Positions 10,298 through 20,710 are shown, numbered from the stretch's first letter. The stretch: 64,000 nucleotides of DNA from Typha latifolia (GCA_019914945.1 CM034107.1:7254001-7318000); one strand, 5' to 3'. Notes: generated by a model from the sequence alone, not told the origin. Numbers and translations: made by a program.

Positions 10298-11281
10298 TGA
10301 TACGATTCGGACTTCACTGATGTCGTCTCGAGCATGGATTCACTTTAGGAGTGTTTTTATTTCATGTTTTAGTGTTTAATTTCCATTAAAATAAGTTTTC
10401 TGTAAGTCGCGTTTGAACGCGGGTGGAGTGAGTTCGAACGCGGTTTGTGAACGTGGTGAAGAGAATGTACTGTGCGTTCGAACGTGGTGCGTTCGAACGC
10501 ACTGTGAACGCCTGCATTGCGTTCACAAATACTGACAGGTGCGTTCGATCACGCGTTCGAACGCCTGCATTGCGTTCGCAAATCCAGAAGAGCTAATTCG
10601 GTGTGTTCGAACGCGGTCGGGCGAGTTCGAACGCGGTCGACGAAAATTGTGGTTTTAGAGTTAATTTGAGTTGTTGGTTAGCCTATAAAAGGATGTGGTA
10701 GGCAACCAAAATTATTATTGATTATTGAGATTGAGTTTTGCCTTGCCTCCTTCGTCTTCTTCGCTCCCGTTCTCTCAATCCCCGGCGACGCCGCTTCTAA
10801 CTTCCCTCGTCCGACTAATCACCCTAGTCCCTTAGGGGTGGCCCTCTTCTCCCCCTTCGTCCAATCTATCCCACACTTGCCCTAATCCTTCCATCAACCA
10901 CAACCCTTCCACCATCACTTTTCACCAGTGCCACCACATTAACGCCGGTCATCCACCAACCATTATTACCTAGGATCTCGTGCCTCCATCCACGAATCCA
11001 AAACAGAGCATCCTGATGTTTGTCCAATAATCGGACGGTATCTCGAGATCCACAATTCCGATTCGCCTGAAACTTGATTTGGTGGAAAGCTCTTTTCTAG
11101 GGAGACAACATATCAAAATTTCACATCAATCCAACAGCGGAATAGTTTGGGATCTTATTTCAAAATTCCGTGCCAGATCTAGTCCAGATCAAGAATTGGA
11201 AGAGATCGACCCTTTACCAAAAAGGCGTGATCGTATCAAGCTGGTATCAGAGCTCCATAGCCGAAAGGGAAGATCATATCA
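10298..11281 (+). repeat. 3' LTR of element A-1 (A1 type)
   Basis: LTR of 984 bp, similar to the 5' LTR but about 40 bp longer, mainly because the U3 palindrome array (10401-10640) is expanded. It is preceded by the purine-rich GCGGAAGCGTGGTGGAT. The PBS-like TGGTATCAGAGC near its U5 end (11238-11249) is intact, whereas the 5' LTR copy of that motif is mutated. It ends GATCATATCA, then the TSD CTATG. Confidence 0.9.
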
Positions 11282-11286
11282 CTATG

Positions 11287-11530
11287 CAATGGTCCGCCGC
11301 TCTCCTCGGTGGCAACTCCTGTGGCTCCTTAAATAGTCTAGAAAAGTTATCTAATAAATTAGACAATTCAATGGTAGTACTTGAACTTGTTTGAGGCTCA
11401 TCTCCTATTGGTCATAACTGAAGAAGATAGACTAAATCATACACACAAGGCAGCCCCATCATAGGCTGCATCACAAGAATCGGCGAAGACTGAACACCAT
11501 CCAGCCACACATCTTTGTTTCCTTGTTTAA
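11287..11530 (-). pseudogene. B1 protease-RT linker
   Basis: Minus-strand continuation of B1 pol interrupted by A-1. It contains the LDNF..LF..P and LPPRRA-like residues just before RT and the linker after protease (the corresponding intact stretch in B2 is 24845-25080). Stops are present. Confidence 0.65.
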
Positions 11531-11533
11531 ATT

Positions 11534-11860
11534 TTATTCACATGCTCCGAAAATTAAATGTGACGGGTCCCAAACTGTGTAACCACTGAGCACCAAGGAT
11601 AATGTCCGCTCCTTGCAGCGCCAACAAATACAAGTCCACAATGATATCGTGTCCTTCACCCGCACTCGTATACCGACCCAGCAACACAATCTCTCCGCCT
11701 TAAGCTTCGTGCCGTCTCCAATATCAATGTCAAATCCCGTGGTCGGTTCAGCATCCAAACCCAACCTCTTCACTAACCTCTCGTCTAGAAAGTTGTGTGT
11801 AATCCCCGAATGAGGATGTGCACACAATGCTTTCTAATGAGTCCATCTACCCGTAACGTC
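11534..11860 (-). pseudogene. B1 aspartic protease remnant
   Basis: Minus-strand protease. It shows GITHNFLDERLVKRLGLDAE and PTTGFDIDIGDGTKLKAERL, matching the B2 protease at 24560-24720. The catalytic DS/TG triad is disturbed: the expected LIDSGSTHNF reads HPHSGITHNF. The C-terminal part is frameshifted (SLVLSGYTVWDPSHLIF in place of an LGTQWLQSLGPV-type motif). It normally cleaves the Gag-Pol polyprotein. Confidence 0.8.
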
Positions 11861-11861
11861 C

Positions 11862-12527
11862 TCAGCGTCGAAGTACACGAATATGCATGCATCGAAAGTC
11901 CAAGCGTGCGATTCTCCCCCGAATAGCATTGTCAAGTTCATGAAAGATCATTGGTTCAGGTCTAAACCTTTGTGCATGTTGATCACTTTCTCTAAATCCT
12001 CGAGCACGTCTATCACCATCTCCATAGGGATCAACCTCATCCTCATAGTGCCAATCCTGCTCATCGATGAAGCGCACCGGTGTCGCACGCCTCTCGTGTT
12101 CCACTATCGCCGGTCTTGGGTTTTGCAACGGAGGTGGGGAATGATGTATAGGCATAGGTAAGAGAGGATCATTGACACTCACATGACGCACCTAGACCTG
12201 TGGGGTATCAGTTCGATGAGGTCCCACCGCTGGTCCTTCTTGAAACTCTGATCGCTATCGAGGAGATAACGAATCAAATCGGTTCATGACATATTCCTTG
12301 AAATCATTGTGATCCTTTTGAATTGAGTCAACTCTATGCATCAATGTATGGAACATGCCCCTAAGTTTATCCATATTCGCACTCATGGATATTGGTTGAC
12401 TCGGTCCTGCCATGGTCGCTCCAAAGGAATCGGCCTCATAGTTAGGGTCATCGTGGATTGAGTCTTCCCTTGTCAGTGTGCTCTCCATAGGTCTCCTTGT
12501 TGATGTCATCTTTCTTGTTTCAACCAT
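11862..12527 (-). pseudogene. B1 gag
   Basis: Minus-strand gag, starting at the ATG at 12527-12525 (MVETRKMTSTRRPMESTLTR). The N-terminal piece ends SLSPR at about 12255 with a stop; the next piece, 11862-12191, has VRFIDEQDWHYEDEVDPYGD and RLDFRCMH. The capsid core (a DPTDWVFQVEQYFD-type region) and zinc knuckle found in B2 and B3 are absent, since the sequence passes to protease at 11860. A long open frame continues upstream of the ATG into the C LTR, but that part is not gag. Confidence 0.8.
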
Positions 12528-12598
12528 TAATGGAAGTCTGAGAGTAACAACCCAATCCCAATAAAAAAAAATAAAAAACCAAAAAAAAATTTCTTTAC

Positions 12599-12647
12599 AT
12601 GGGCACGACGTGGCCAGCCATAGTGTGGCTGGCCTCGTGCCCATGCA
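12599..12647 (+). other. Hairpin near start of C LTR
   Basis: Inverted repeat: CATGGGCACGA pairs perfectly with TCGTGCCCATG, and inside it GGCCAGCCA pairs with TGGCTGGCC, leaving a loop of only a few bases. It starts 56 bases into the LTR. Equivalent hairpins of different sequence occur in the copies at 46711-46768, 21774-21819 and 63815-63844. Confidence 0.8.
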
Positions 12648-12771
12648 TTGGGGCAGCGTGGGGGAGGAGCCACGCACTCCCCCTCGCGTCGCCTCAGCCA
12701 ACCGGCTGCGGCCAGCTGGCTGCGGCGAGCCCCAGCATCGCCGTAGCCACCGCCAACCCCCCACCCACCGC

Positions 12772-12784
12772 CTTCTCTCTCTCT

Positions 12785-12837
<53 letters not shown>
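12772..12837 (+). promoter_or_regulatory. TTTAAAT motif within CT microsatellite (C LTR)
   Basis: TTTAAAT at 12784-12790 flanked by CT dinucleotide repeats (12774-12783 and 12791-12836). The reverse copies carry the same arrangement, ATTTAAA within GA repeats near 46568-46575, and a degraded one near 21600. The conserved setting suggests a TATA-like promoter with a CT-rich leader. This is inference. Confidence 0.45.
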
Positions 12838-12839
<2 letters not shown>

Positions 12840-13059
12840 CCACTGCCGAACCGCCGCCGCTATCGTCGTGCTGCCGCAGGTGCGCCTTCTCCTCCTTCCT
12901 CCTCCTCCTCCTCTCTCTCTATCACTATCTCTCTCTCTCTCTCTCTCTTTTTCCTTCTTTGGGCTCGGGTTCGTCGGAGCCGAGCCGCGGGCGAGAGGCC
13001 GGCGGTGGCTGGCCACCAGTGCCAGGGCCTGCCCTCCCGCAGCCGGGTCCGCACCTCCC

Positions 13060-13135
13060 TCCCCTCCTCCCTTCTTCTTCTTTCTTCTTCTTCTTCTTCT
13101 TCCTTTCTTCCTTTCTTTTTCTCTTCCCTCCTCGG
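13060..13135 (+). repeat. TTC-rich microsatellite in C LTR
   Basis: Imperfect TTC/CTT tract (about 13072-13130) in the GC-rich part of the C LTR. It generates spurious Ser/Leu/Phe-rich frames on one strand and Lys/Glu-rich frames on the other. Confidence 0.8.
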
Positions 13136-14088
13136 CTTCCATTTCTTCTTTTTTTTCGCACAGTCTTTGGGCTCGGCCCAAACTACTATAGCTTGAGTGC
13201 TAGGCCGAGCCCAGCCTTTGTAGCTTGATGTTTTAATTATTTATTTATTTGATGTTATTTATTTAGATTTTTCCTTCTTAATTAATGCAAATAGATTATT
13301 TAGACATTAATTATTTTAATAATAATATATTCTTCAATATGTTTAGTATAAATTGTAATTTGTATAATCAATGATTAATTAGGTATAAATATAAGTAATA
13401 CTCATATTTATTTATTTATATCTCTATTAGATTAATATATAGATTTGTAAATTATAATTATCAAATTTATATACCAATATTTTTATGAGATACATTTTAA
13501 TAATAATTTATTATACATTATTATTTTGTAACAAATAAGATAATGACTACATAGTCCCTAATTAATCAAGATATAATTTAATTATAATTAGGTTTTTATC
13601 TATATTTATATTTTATTTATAATTAAAAATCTAGCCAATTATAAAAATAAGTAGAAATTCTAAAATCTAATAAATCATCATATTTTACTCGAACGGATTA
13701 TATTGGGATAAACAACTAACTTTATGTTACTTAAATATTTTCATATCCTGAATCCCTTATTTGAGACCCCGTGGACTTTGCTAGTGATAAGTGTCACTCG
13801 GTTAACTGACGAGCGTGAGAGATGCGTGGTTTGTGTCTTCTGATCAGACGGTGAGTAGTCTTATCCCTTAAACGCTTTTCTCAAATTAGGTTATATTATA
13901 TATTTGTATATATGCATGTTTTGGCCTCCAGCATGATTATATGATTTTATCTAGAGATGATTATAGTCGAGCATATTTTATCATGCATTCGATTATGCTG
14001 ATTTGGAATATGAGTACATTGGTGATATATATAGAGATGATCAGAGATGATTCTACTGTTATGATTGTTTACCGAGTTGATCTGTAGC

Positions 14089-14155
14089 ATGAGTATGCAT
14101 GTAATAGATTTGCACGAGTATGCATGTAATAGATTAGCATGAGTATGCATGTGTT
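14089..14155 (+). repeat. 27-bp tandem repeat in C LTR
   Basis: GAGTATGCATGTAATAGATT occurs in tandem with a spacing near 27 bp, then a third partial GAGTATGCATGTG. Two corresponding copies lie in reverse at about 45218-45255. Confidence 0.75.
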
Positions 14156-15617
14156 GACGATACAGTTGGAGACTACATTGCATCATTTTCTCTTGATTCC
14201 TATTCCACCTAAATTCCTGTTATGCATTGACTTGTTATCGTACTGGATATATGCATATGATCTGTCATTTAGAAGGAAAGCATGAAATGTGATTGATAGG
14301 ATAGTTGATAGAAAGCGTGAGGATACCCGAGTGGGCGCGAGGGTTAGGGCGAGCCTAGAGATGATTGATCGCTCGACATAGTCGCGATCCTGTTGGCCTT
14401 ATGTCTGAGGTCGTTAGTCTGTGTGCGCAGCAGACATTCGGACACATGTCGTTCGCCAGGGCATATGTGGCGAGTTATCCTCACGAGGTTTCTATCAACT
14501 ATTTGGGTGCCCGGTCTGGATGGATGTTGATACCCTAGCGGGTGGCGGGGTATGGTTATATTAGAGATACTCTTGCGGGTGGCGGAGTATGCTCTAAGCC
14601 TTTTGACATGATGTTGAGACCGAGTACCGGGTATTGACTGTGCATAGTGGTCTAGTATGATGATATTATACCGAGATGTCGGTGATAATCGTGATGTTAA
14701 GAAATGCATATGATTTCATTATTATCTGACATACCTGATTATTGAGTAGTCAATATACATCATATATAATTGTATCTGATATCATAGCATTGTCATGGTC
14801 GGCATGCATCATGTGTCATATTTGATAAAGAGTTATGATCATTATATGACATGGAGATCTGTTTATTCATTGTCGAGGATTATATACTTTTATCAGTATG
14901 ACATATTATCTACTTTTCATTTATGTGTTATTGAGGATACATTCATATACTCATTCATGACATGATACTCTTTCTGATTCATATTATCCAGTACTTGATT
15001 TACTCTCTGTTTGGCATCACTGATTCGGGGTAAGGTCTATTCACTAAGTCATTTGCTCACGACTCTCTTTATTTCTTTTCTAACCCTTCAGATTTGTGGT
15101 ACGTGATAGCGACCTGATATATCTTGAGAAGATATTTTAGAGTGATGATGAGGTGAGCTATTGATGCGAGATGGTATAGAAGATAGTTTAACCAGACATT
15201 GAGTTGTATCGTTGTTTGTTCTATTTGTACCTTATTGTATCAGATGATGATTTGTAAAGTATATGTCAGATTTTATAGCACTCGTGTATCAGCTGTTTAG
15301 TTGTATCTTGATGGTTTGTTGTGGCCTGTGTGGGTCCTGCCAGATTTTGTAGCGGTCTAGTGTTTATTATTATGGACTTGGATATTCATATGTTAACAGG
15401 TTTATTTGGTTAAAAGTATGATTTATTTGGTGATGGATTATCATATATGGATAGGTTAGCAAGTTTTATTTAATGATGTCATGATTGTATGTGCATAGGA
15501 GTGTATCTATGCGTGACGGGCCCCGCCCGTCCTGTCGCGTGCGCCGTGCGTGCCATGTGGGCGCGTGGGCATGCACGTGCCCGTGCTGAGTGGGGGCGTT
15601 ACACTGAGGTTCGCCTA

Positions 15618-15628
15618 CTCTGATACCA
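15618..15628 (-). other. Primer-binding site of element B1
   Basis: On the minus strand TGGTATCAGAG, complementary to initiator Met tRNA, a few bases downstream of the 5' LTR that ends at 15632. A second copy of the same motif lies inside the LTR end at 15640-15650. Confidence 0.85.
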
Positions 15629-15631
15629 CTT

Positions 15632-16502
15632 TGATAAGCTCTGATACCACTTGATAAGAATTGGAACCAAAGATAAGCTATGCAACTATTCCTCCAAGAT
15701 GAATATATTACAGGAATTAGTACATGCAACTGTGAGAGAATTTTCGTCAGATATTCTCCTATAGTCATAAAATTATGAAACAAATTGGGTTAGATCCGTA
15801 ACTTCCTAATCTACATTTATGATCTTCGTAGATTAGAACTATAATAGGAATGAAAATAAGGAATAACGTGGGTGATGGTGGTGGTGACGGGTGGAGTAGA
15901 TGTTAGGGTTATGAATGGGTATGGAGATGAAGATGGATGGTGGATGTGATTAATGGATATAGACGAAGGGCATGAAGTGGTCGAGATCCCAAAGAAGAGG
16001 GGTGGCTCGATAGTCGAGGGAGATTAGAAGTTAGGAGAAACCTTGCCAAAGATTGAGGAGGAAGGATGGTGAAGATGGAGGAGGGAGATTAGGGTAGATA
16101 GATGATAGAGAGGCAAGAAATTAATATTCCAATAGCATAATAAAGTTGGCTGCCATCCACATATTTATAGAGGCTAGCCAACAAATCCTAAAACAATATG
16201 TAACCCTAGTTCTAGAGGATTCCCGCCGATCGCATTCGAACGTGCCCGATCGCGTTCGAGCGCACAAAAGACATTTTTTGTATGTGTGAACGCGATGCAG
16301 GCGTTCGAACCCGGACATTTGAACTCGCCCGACCACGTTCGAACGCACAATATGTGTTCTTTGTATTTGCGAACCTAATGCAGGCGTTCGTAATGGCGTT
16401 CGAATGCGACCCCACCTGCATTCGAACACGACTTACATGAATTTTATTTTAAGTAAAATAAATAACTAATGCAACAAGAAAAGATCCTAACTAAATATAT
16501 CA
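15632..16502 (-). repeat. 5' LTR of element B1
   Basis: LTR of 871 bp, sense on the minus strand, from TGATATATTTAG at 16502 to AGAGCTTATCA at 15632. U3 has the GCGTTCGAACGC-type array (16215-16440), and the TATA motif CTATAAATATGTGG is at 16161-16172 (minus). The U5 end contains an internal TTATCAAGTGGTATCAGAGC, a PBS-like duplicate. It is flanked on the right by the TSD TAGTC. Confidence 0.9.
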
Positions 16503-16507
16503 TAGTC

Positions 16508-16933
16508 ATGATCAGCATGCATCGTATATGTCATATTTGATAGAGAGTTACGATGATGGCATGTCATGGAGATTTATTTATACATTGTCGAGAATTATTT
16601 ACTTTGATCAGTTATGACATGATATCTACCGTCCATTTATATATTATTGAGGATATATTCTTATACTCATTCATAGGTGCGATACGGTATATATGATAGT
16701 TTATACCGAAATTAACTTGTACCATTATTCGATATTTGTACTCCATTATATTAGATGATATTTTATATAATACATATTGGATTATATTGTACTCGCGTGT
16801 TAGTGGTTATAAGTTGTATATTGATGGTTTGTTGTGGTCTGTGTGGGCTCTATCATATTATATAGTGGTCTATTGTATATTATTGTGGACTTAAATATTC
16901 ATATATTAGCAGGTTTATTTGGTTGGCAGTATG
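16508..16933 (+). repeat. C-family LTR fragment, right part
   Basis: Continuation of the C LTR begun at 3508, interrupted by B1. It matches about 14791-15425 of the complete copy (TCATGATCAGCATGC, TTGATGGTTTGTTGTGG, GCAGGTTTATTTGGTT) with a deletion around 16680. It breaks off near 16933; an 11-base scrap then leads into the reversed C LTR at 16947. Confidence 0.8.
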
Positions 16934-17140
16934 ATACCACCTGAATTGTAATGACCTCGCTTAGCATGGGCACGTGCACATCCATGTGCCCACACGGTAT
17001 GTGCGGTGCATGCGATAGGACATGCGGGCTCGTCACGCACAAATACAGTTGTGTGCTCACATACTCAATTACAAAATAAATCATCACATCATCAAGATAA
17101 ATCTATAACATGTCCATATCTAAATCCACAATAATCATAC

Positions 17141-17914
17141 TGGTACGATCCTTCCTCGGCTATAGGCTCTGATACCAGTTTGATACGAACCCTCTTTTGG
17201 TGCTATGGCTCTGATACCAGATTGTAACGATCTTGCACAGAACTTTAAGATAAGATCCCGAAATAACCCGCCGTTGGATCACTGTGAAATTTTGATATGT
17301 TGTAGGCCCGGAAAAGAGCTTTCCAACGGATCTAGTTTCAGGCGAATCGGAGTTGGGGATCTTGAGATATCGTTCATTTAGTAGACGAACGTCAGGATAC
17401 TCTGTTTTTGGATTCCGTGGATGAAGGCACGAAATTCTGGGTAATGGTGGATTGTGGAGGGCCGGTGTTGATGGGGTGGCACCGGTGTAAAAGTGATGGT
17501 GGAAGGGTTATGGATGATGGAAAGGTTAGGGATAGCGATGGATAAATTGGAAGAAGGGGGAGAAGAGGGCCACTCCTAAGGGACTAGGGTGATTGGCCTG
17601 TCGAGGGAGATTAGAAGCGGCGTCGCCGGGGAGATTGAGGGAACGGGAGCGAAGAAGATGAAGGAGGCAAGGCAAACTCAATTCTCAATATTCAATTCCT
17701 AATTTTGGTTGCCCTACACATACTTTTATAGGCTAACCAACAACTCAATCTTATCCTAAAACACAATCTTATCCTAAAACTCAATCTTATCCTAAAACTC
17801 AATCTTATCCTAAAACACAATCTTATCCTAAAACTCAATCTTATCCTAAAACTCAATCTTATCCTAAGGTAAATCCAAACTCGAGACGACGTCGGTGAAG
17901 TCCGAATCGTATCA
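17141..17914 (-). mobile_element. A2-type solo LTR
   Basis: Solo LTR of 774 bp, sense on the minus strand (TGATACGATTCGG at 17914 to GATCGTACCA at 17141), flanked by CATAC (17136-17140 and 17915-17919). U3 holds seven copies of an 18-bp repeat (CTTATCCTAAAACTCAAT, 17744-17866). The U5 end has two internal PBS-like motifs (CTCTGATACCAG at about 17189 and 17208) and three nested end-like sequences, an extended form compared with the 673-bp LTRs at 40151 and 44247. Confidence 0.9.
17744..17866 (-). repeat. 18-bp tandem repeat in A2 LTR (7 copies)
   Basis: Seven copies of an 18-bp unit that alternate irregularly between ACTCAAT and ACACAAT variants. Copy number differs between A2 LTRs: seven here, six in each LTR of the element at 40151-44919, and five at 61066-61150. 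Confidence 0.9.
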
Positions 17915-19702
17915 CATACTAGACAACTACATAATTTAGCAAGGCCCACATAGGCTATGATAAACTATCAAGATGTAACTAAAATCACTAATACATGAGT
18001 ACACTATAATCTGACATGTATTATAAAATTCATCGTCTGATATAATAGAATACAAATATCCAATAATGATACAACTTAATATCTATAATATATACCATCT
18101 CATACCTATAGCTCACCTCATCATTGTTCTAAATATCTTTTCAAGATATCTTAAGTCACTATCACGTACCAAAGAATCTGAGGGAGTTAGAAAAGAAATA
18201 AAGAGAGTCATGAGCAAAAGGCTCAGTAAATAGAACTTACCATGAACTAGTGATACCAAACAAAGAGTAAATTATGTACTAGATAATATGAATCACATAG
18301 AGCATTATGTCATGAATGAGTATATGAATGTATCATCAATAGTATATAAATGTTTGGTAGATATCATGTCATAACATATCAATATATATAATTATCAATA
18401 ATGTATAAACAAAACCCTATCATACCATTATTATAACACTTTCTCAAATATGACACATATGATACATGCCGACCATGATCATGCTATGATATCAAATGTA
18501 ACCACATATGATGCATATTAATAACTCAATAATTAGGTATATCAAATGATAATGAAATCATATGCATTTCTTAACATCTCACTCATCAATATCATCTTTG
18601 AATATCATCATCATATTAGACCACTATGCATAGTCAACATCTAGTATTCAGTCTCAACATCATGCTCGAAAGTTTAGAGCATACTCTGCCATCCTCAAAG
18701 TATATCTCAATCATAACCATATCTTGCCATCCACTAAGGGTATCCACATCCATCTAGACTGGGCACCCTTCTAGCTAATAGAAATACGTGAGGATAACTC
18801 GCCACATATGCCCTAGCGAACGTCATGTGTCCAAATATCTACTACGCACATAGACTAACAACCTTGGATGTAAGGCTACAAGATTGCGACTATGTGGAGC
18901 GATCAATCATCCACCAAGCGTGTTTTAACCCTCGTGCCCACTCGGGTATCCTCACGCTTTCTATCAACTATCATATTAATCAGATTTCATGCCTTCCTTT
19001 CTAAATGACATATCATATGTATTTTATCCAGTACTACAACAGATTATGCAATTCAAAAATTTAGGTGGAGAGGAAGTCAAGAGAAAGATGATATAATGTA
19101 ATCTCTAACTATGTATCTAACACATGTATCTGCATATTAGTAAATCACATGCATACTCATGCTAAAAATCATCTCGAATCATAAACTCATAATAATATAG
19201 TCATATCCGATTATCTCTATATATCACTAATATACTCATATCCCAAATCAGTCTAATCAAATACATGATTAAATATTTTTCGATTGAAATCATATAATCA
19301 TGCTGGAGGTCAAAACATACATATACATAATTATATAATAAATCCTAATTTGAGAAATATGTCTAGGGGATAAGACCACCGTCTGATTATAAGACACAAC
19401 CCACGTATTCCTTTCATCTGTCAATTAAATGTCAACTCATCGCTAACAGGATCTACGGGGTCTCAAATAAGTGGCTCGGGATTTGAAAATATTTTGGTAA
19501 TATAAAGTTAGTAGTTTATCCGATTATAATCTATTCGAGAAAAATATTAGTTTTTAATGTTATAAATATACTATTATTATTAAAATTTTAGTGGTGAAAT
19601 AAGATTAAAAGGGTTACTCTTTTATGTTTACTAAAATAGAGTAAATATGTAATTATAATATAAAAAAAATATGTCTAATTATACATCCGAATATAAGTGT
19701 AG

Positions 19703-20710
19703 TGATATGATCACACCTCTGGCTATGGAGCTCTGATACCAGCTTGATACGATCTCTCCTTTAGGGCTAAAGATCGATCTTTTCTAATTCTCAAATTTGG
19801 ACTAGGTCTTGCACGGAACTTTGAAATAAGATCCCAAAATATTCCGCCGTTGGATCGATATGAAATTTTTATATGTTGTCGCTCTAGAAAAGAGCTTTCC
19901 AACAAATCTAGTTTCAGGCGAATCGGAGTTGGGGATCTCGAGATATCGTTCATTTAGTGGACGAACGTCAGGATGCTCTGTTTTGGATCCGTGGATGGAG
20001 GCACGAGATCCTAGGTAATGGTGGATGGTAGACCGGCGTTAATGTGGTGGCACCGGTGAAAAGTGATGGTGGAAGGGTTGTGGTTGATGGAAGGATTAGG
20101 GCAAGTGTTGGATAGATTGGACAAAGGGGGAGAAGAGGGCCACCCCTAAGGGACTAGGGTGATTAGCCGGACGAGGGAGGTTAGAAGCGGCGTCGCCGGG
20201 GATTGAGAGAACGGGAGCGAAGAAGACGAAGGAGGCAAGGCAAAACTCAATCTCAATAATCAATAATCAATTTGGTTGCCTACCACATCCTTTTATAGGC
20301 TAACCAACAACTCAAATTAACTCTAAAACCACAATTTTCGTCGACCGCGTTCGAACTCGCCCGACCGCGTTCGAACGCACCGAATTAGCTCTTCTGGATT
20401 TGCGAACGCGATGCAGGTGTTCGAACACGTGATCGAACGCGCCTGTCAGTATTTGCGAACGCGATGCAGGCGTTCACAGTGCGTTCGAACGCACCACGTT
20501 CGAACGCACCACGTTCGAACGCACAGTACATTCTCTTCACCACGTTCACAACCCCGTTCACAAACCGCGTTCGAACTCACTCCACCCGCGTTCGAACGCG
20601 ACTTACAGAAAACTTATTTTAATAGAAATTAAACACTAAAACATGAAGCAAAAACACTCCTAAAGTGAATCAATGCTCGAGACGACGTCGGTGAAGTCCG
20701 AATCGTATCA
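19703..20710 (-). mobile_element. A1-type solo LTR
   Basis: Solo LTR of 1008 bp, sense on the minus strand, flanked by TGTAG (19698-19702 and 20711-20715). U3 contains the largest GCGTTCGAACGC array of the window (20338-20605) including a tandem GTTCGAACGCACCAC unit. The TATA motif is at about 20285-20295 (minus). The U5 end carries an internal PBS-like CTCTGATACCAGC (19731-19743) followed by a second LTR-end-like TTGATACGATC. Confidence 0.9.

Larger units (their letters stand above)
7134..11281 (+). mobile_element. Chimeric non-autonomous gypsy element A-1
   Basis: LTR element of 4148 bp on the plus strand, inserted in the B1 pol region with TSD CTATG (7129-7133 and 11282-11286). Layout: 5' LTR 7134-8075, PBS 8079-8090, gag N-terminus, about 1.65 kb of unrecognised sequence, a scrap of integrase, the RNase H C-terminus fused to the pol tail, polypurine tract, 3' LTR 10298-11281. 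It has no protease, RT or catalytic integrase, so it must have moved with proteins supplied in trans. The clean TSD and paired LTRs show it transposed as this chimera or a close precursor. Confidence 0.9.
12543..15603 (+). mobile_element. C-family solo LTR
   Basis: Solo LTR of 3061 bp without coding sequence, inserted in the leader of B1 between PBS and gag. The TSD CTGAG lies at 12538-12542 and 15604-15608. The element starts AGTAACAACCC (TGTAACAACCC in other copies) and ends GGGGGCGTTACA. It has a GC-rich first kilobase with a hairpin, a TTTAAAT motif within CT repeats, then about 2 kb of AT-rich sequence. Joining 12542 to 15609 restores the sequence seen in B2 at 22960-22985. Solo LTRs arise by recombination between the two LTRs of a full element. 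The plus orientation is inferred from the TTTAAAT motif and pyrimidine leader. Confidence 0.9.
4555..16502 (-). mobile_element. Gypsy chromovirus element B1 with nested insertions
   Basis: Complete LTR retrotransposon on the minus strand, bounded by LTRs at 4555-5422 and 15632-16502. It is flanked by the 5-bp target-site duplication TAGTC (4550-4554 and 16503-16507). Reading 5' to 3' on the minus strand: 5' LTR, PBS for initiator Met tRNA (15618-15628), gag, protease, a stub of RT, RNase H, integrase, chromodomain-region tail, polypurine tract and 3' LTR. It was later hit by element A-1 (7134-11281) and a C solo LTR (12543-15603). Most of the RT is deleted, so it is non-autonomous. It is itself inserted in a C LTR fragment. 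Confidence 0.92.

Noticed and set aside
12527..13181. Long minus-strand frame (308 residues from 13181 to 12255) rich in Arg, Glu and Lys
   Set aside because: Only the part from 12527 downward is gag; the rest is translation of CT/TTC microsatellites in the C LTR.
12599..13228. Plus-strand frames of 209 and 193 residues rich in Ser, Leu and Phe
   Set aside because: Low-complexity translation of the same microsatellites; no conserved domain.
17744..17866. Regular repeats that might suggest a CRISPR array
   Set aside because: Head-to-tail 18-bp units without spacers, within an LTR, in a plant genome.
17692..17949. Frames with a repeated hexapeptide (RIRLSF), also at 44709 and 60963
   Set aside because: They arise because the 18-bp LTR repeat is a multiple of three; not a protein.
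20411..20632. Arg/Cys/Thr-rich small frames over the GCGTTCGAACGC arrays (also 5055, 7264, 16121, 53743, 58260)
   Set aside because: Translation of palindromic LTR repeats, found in both orientations.
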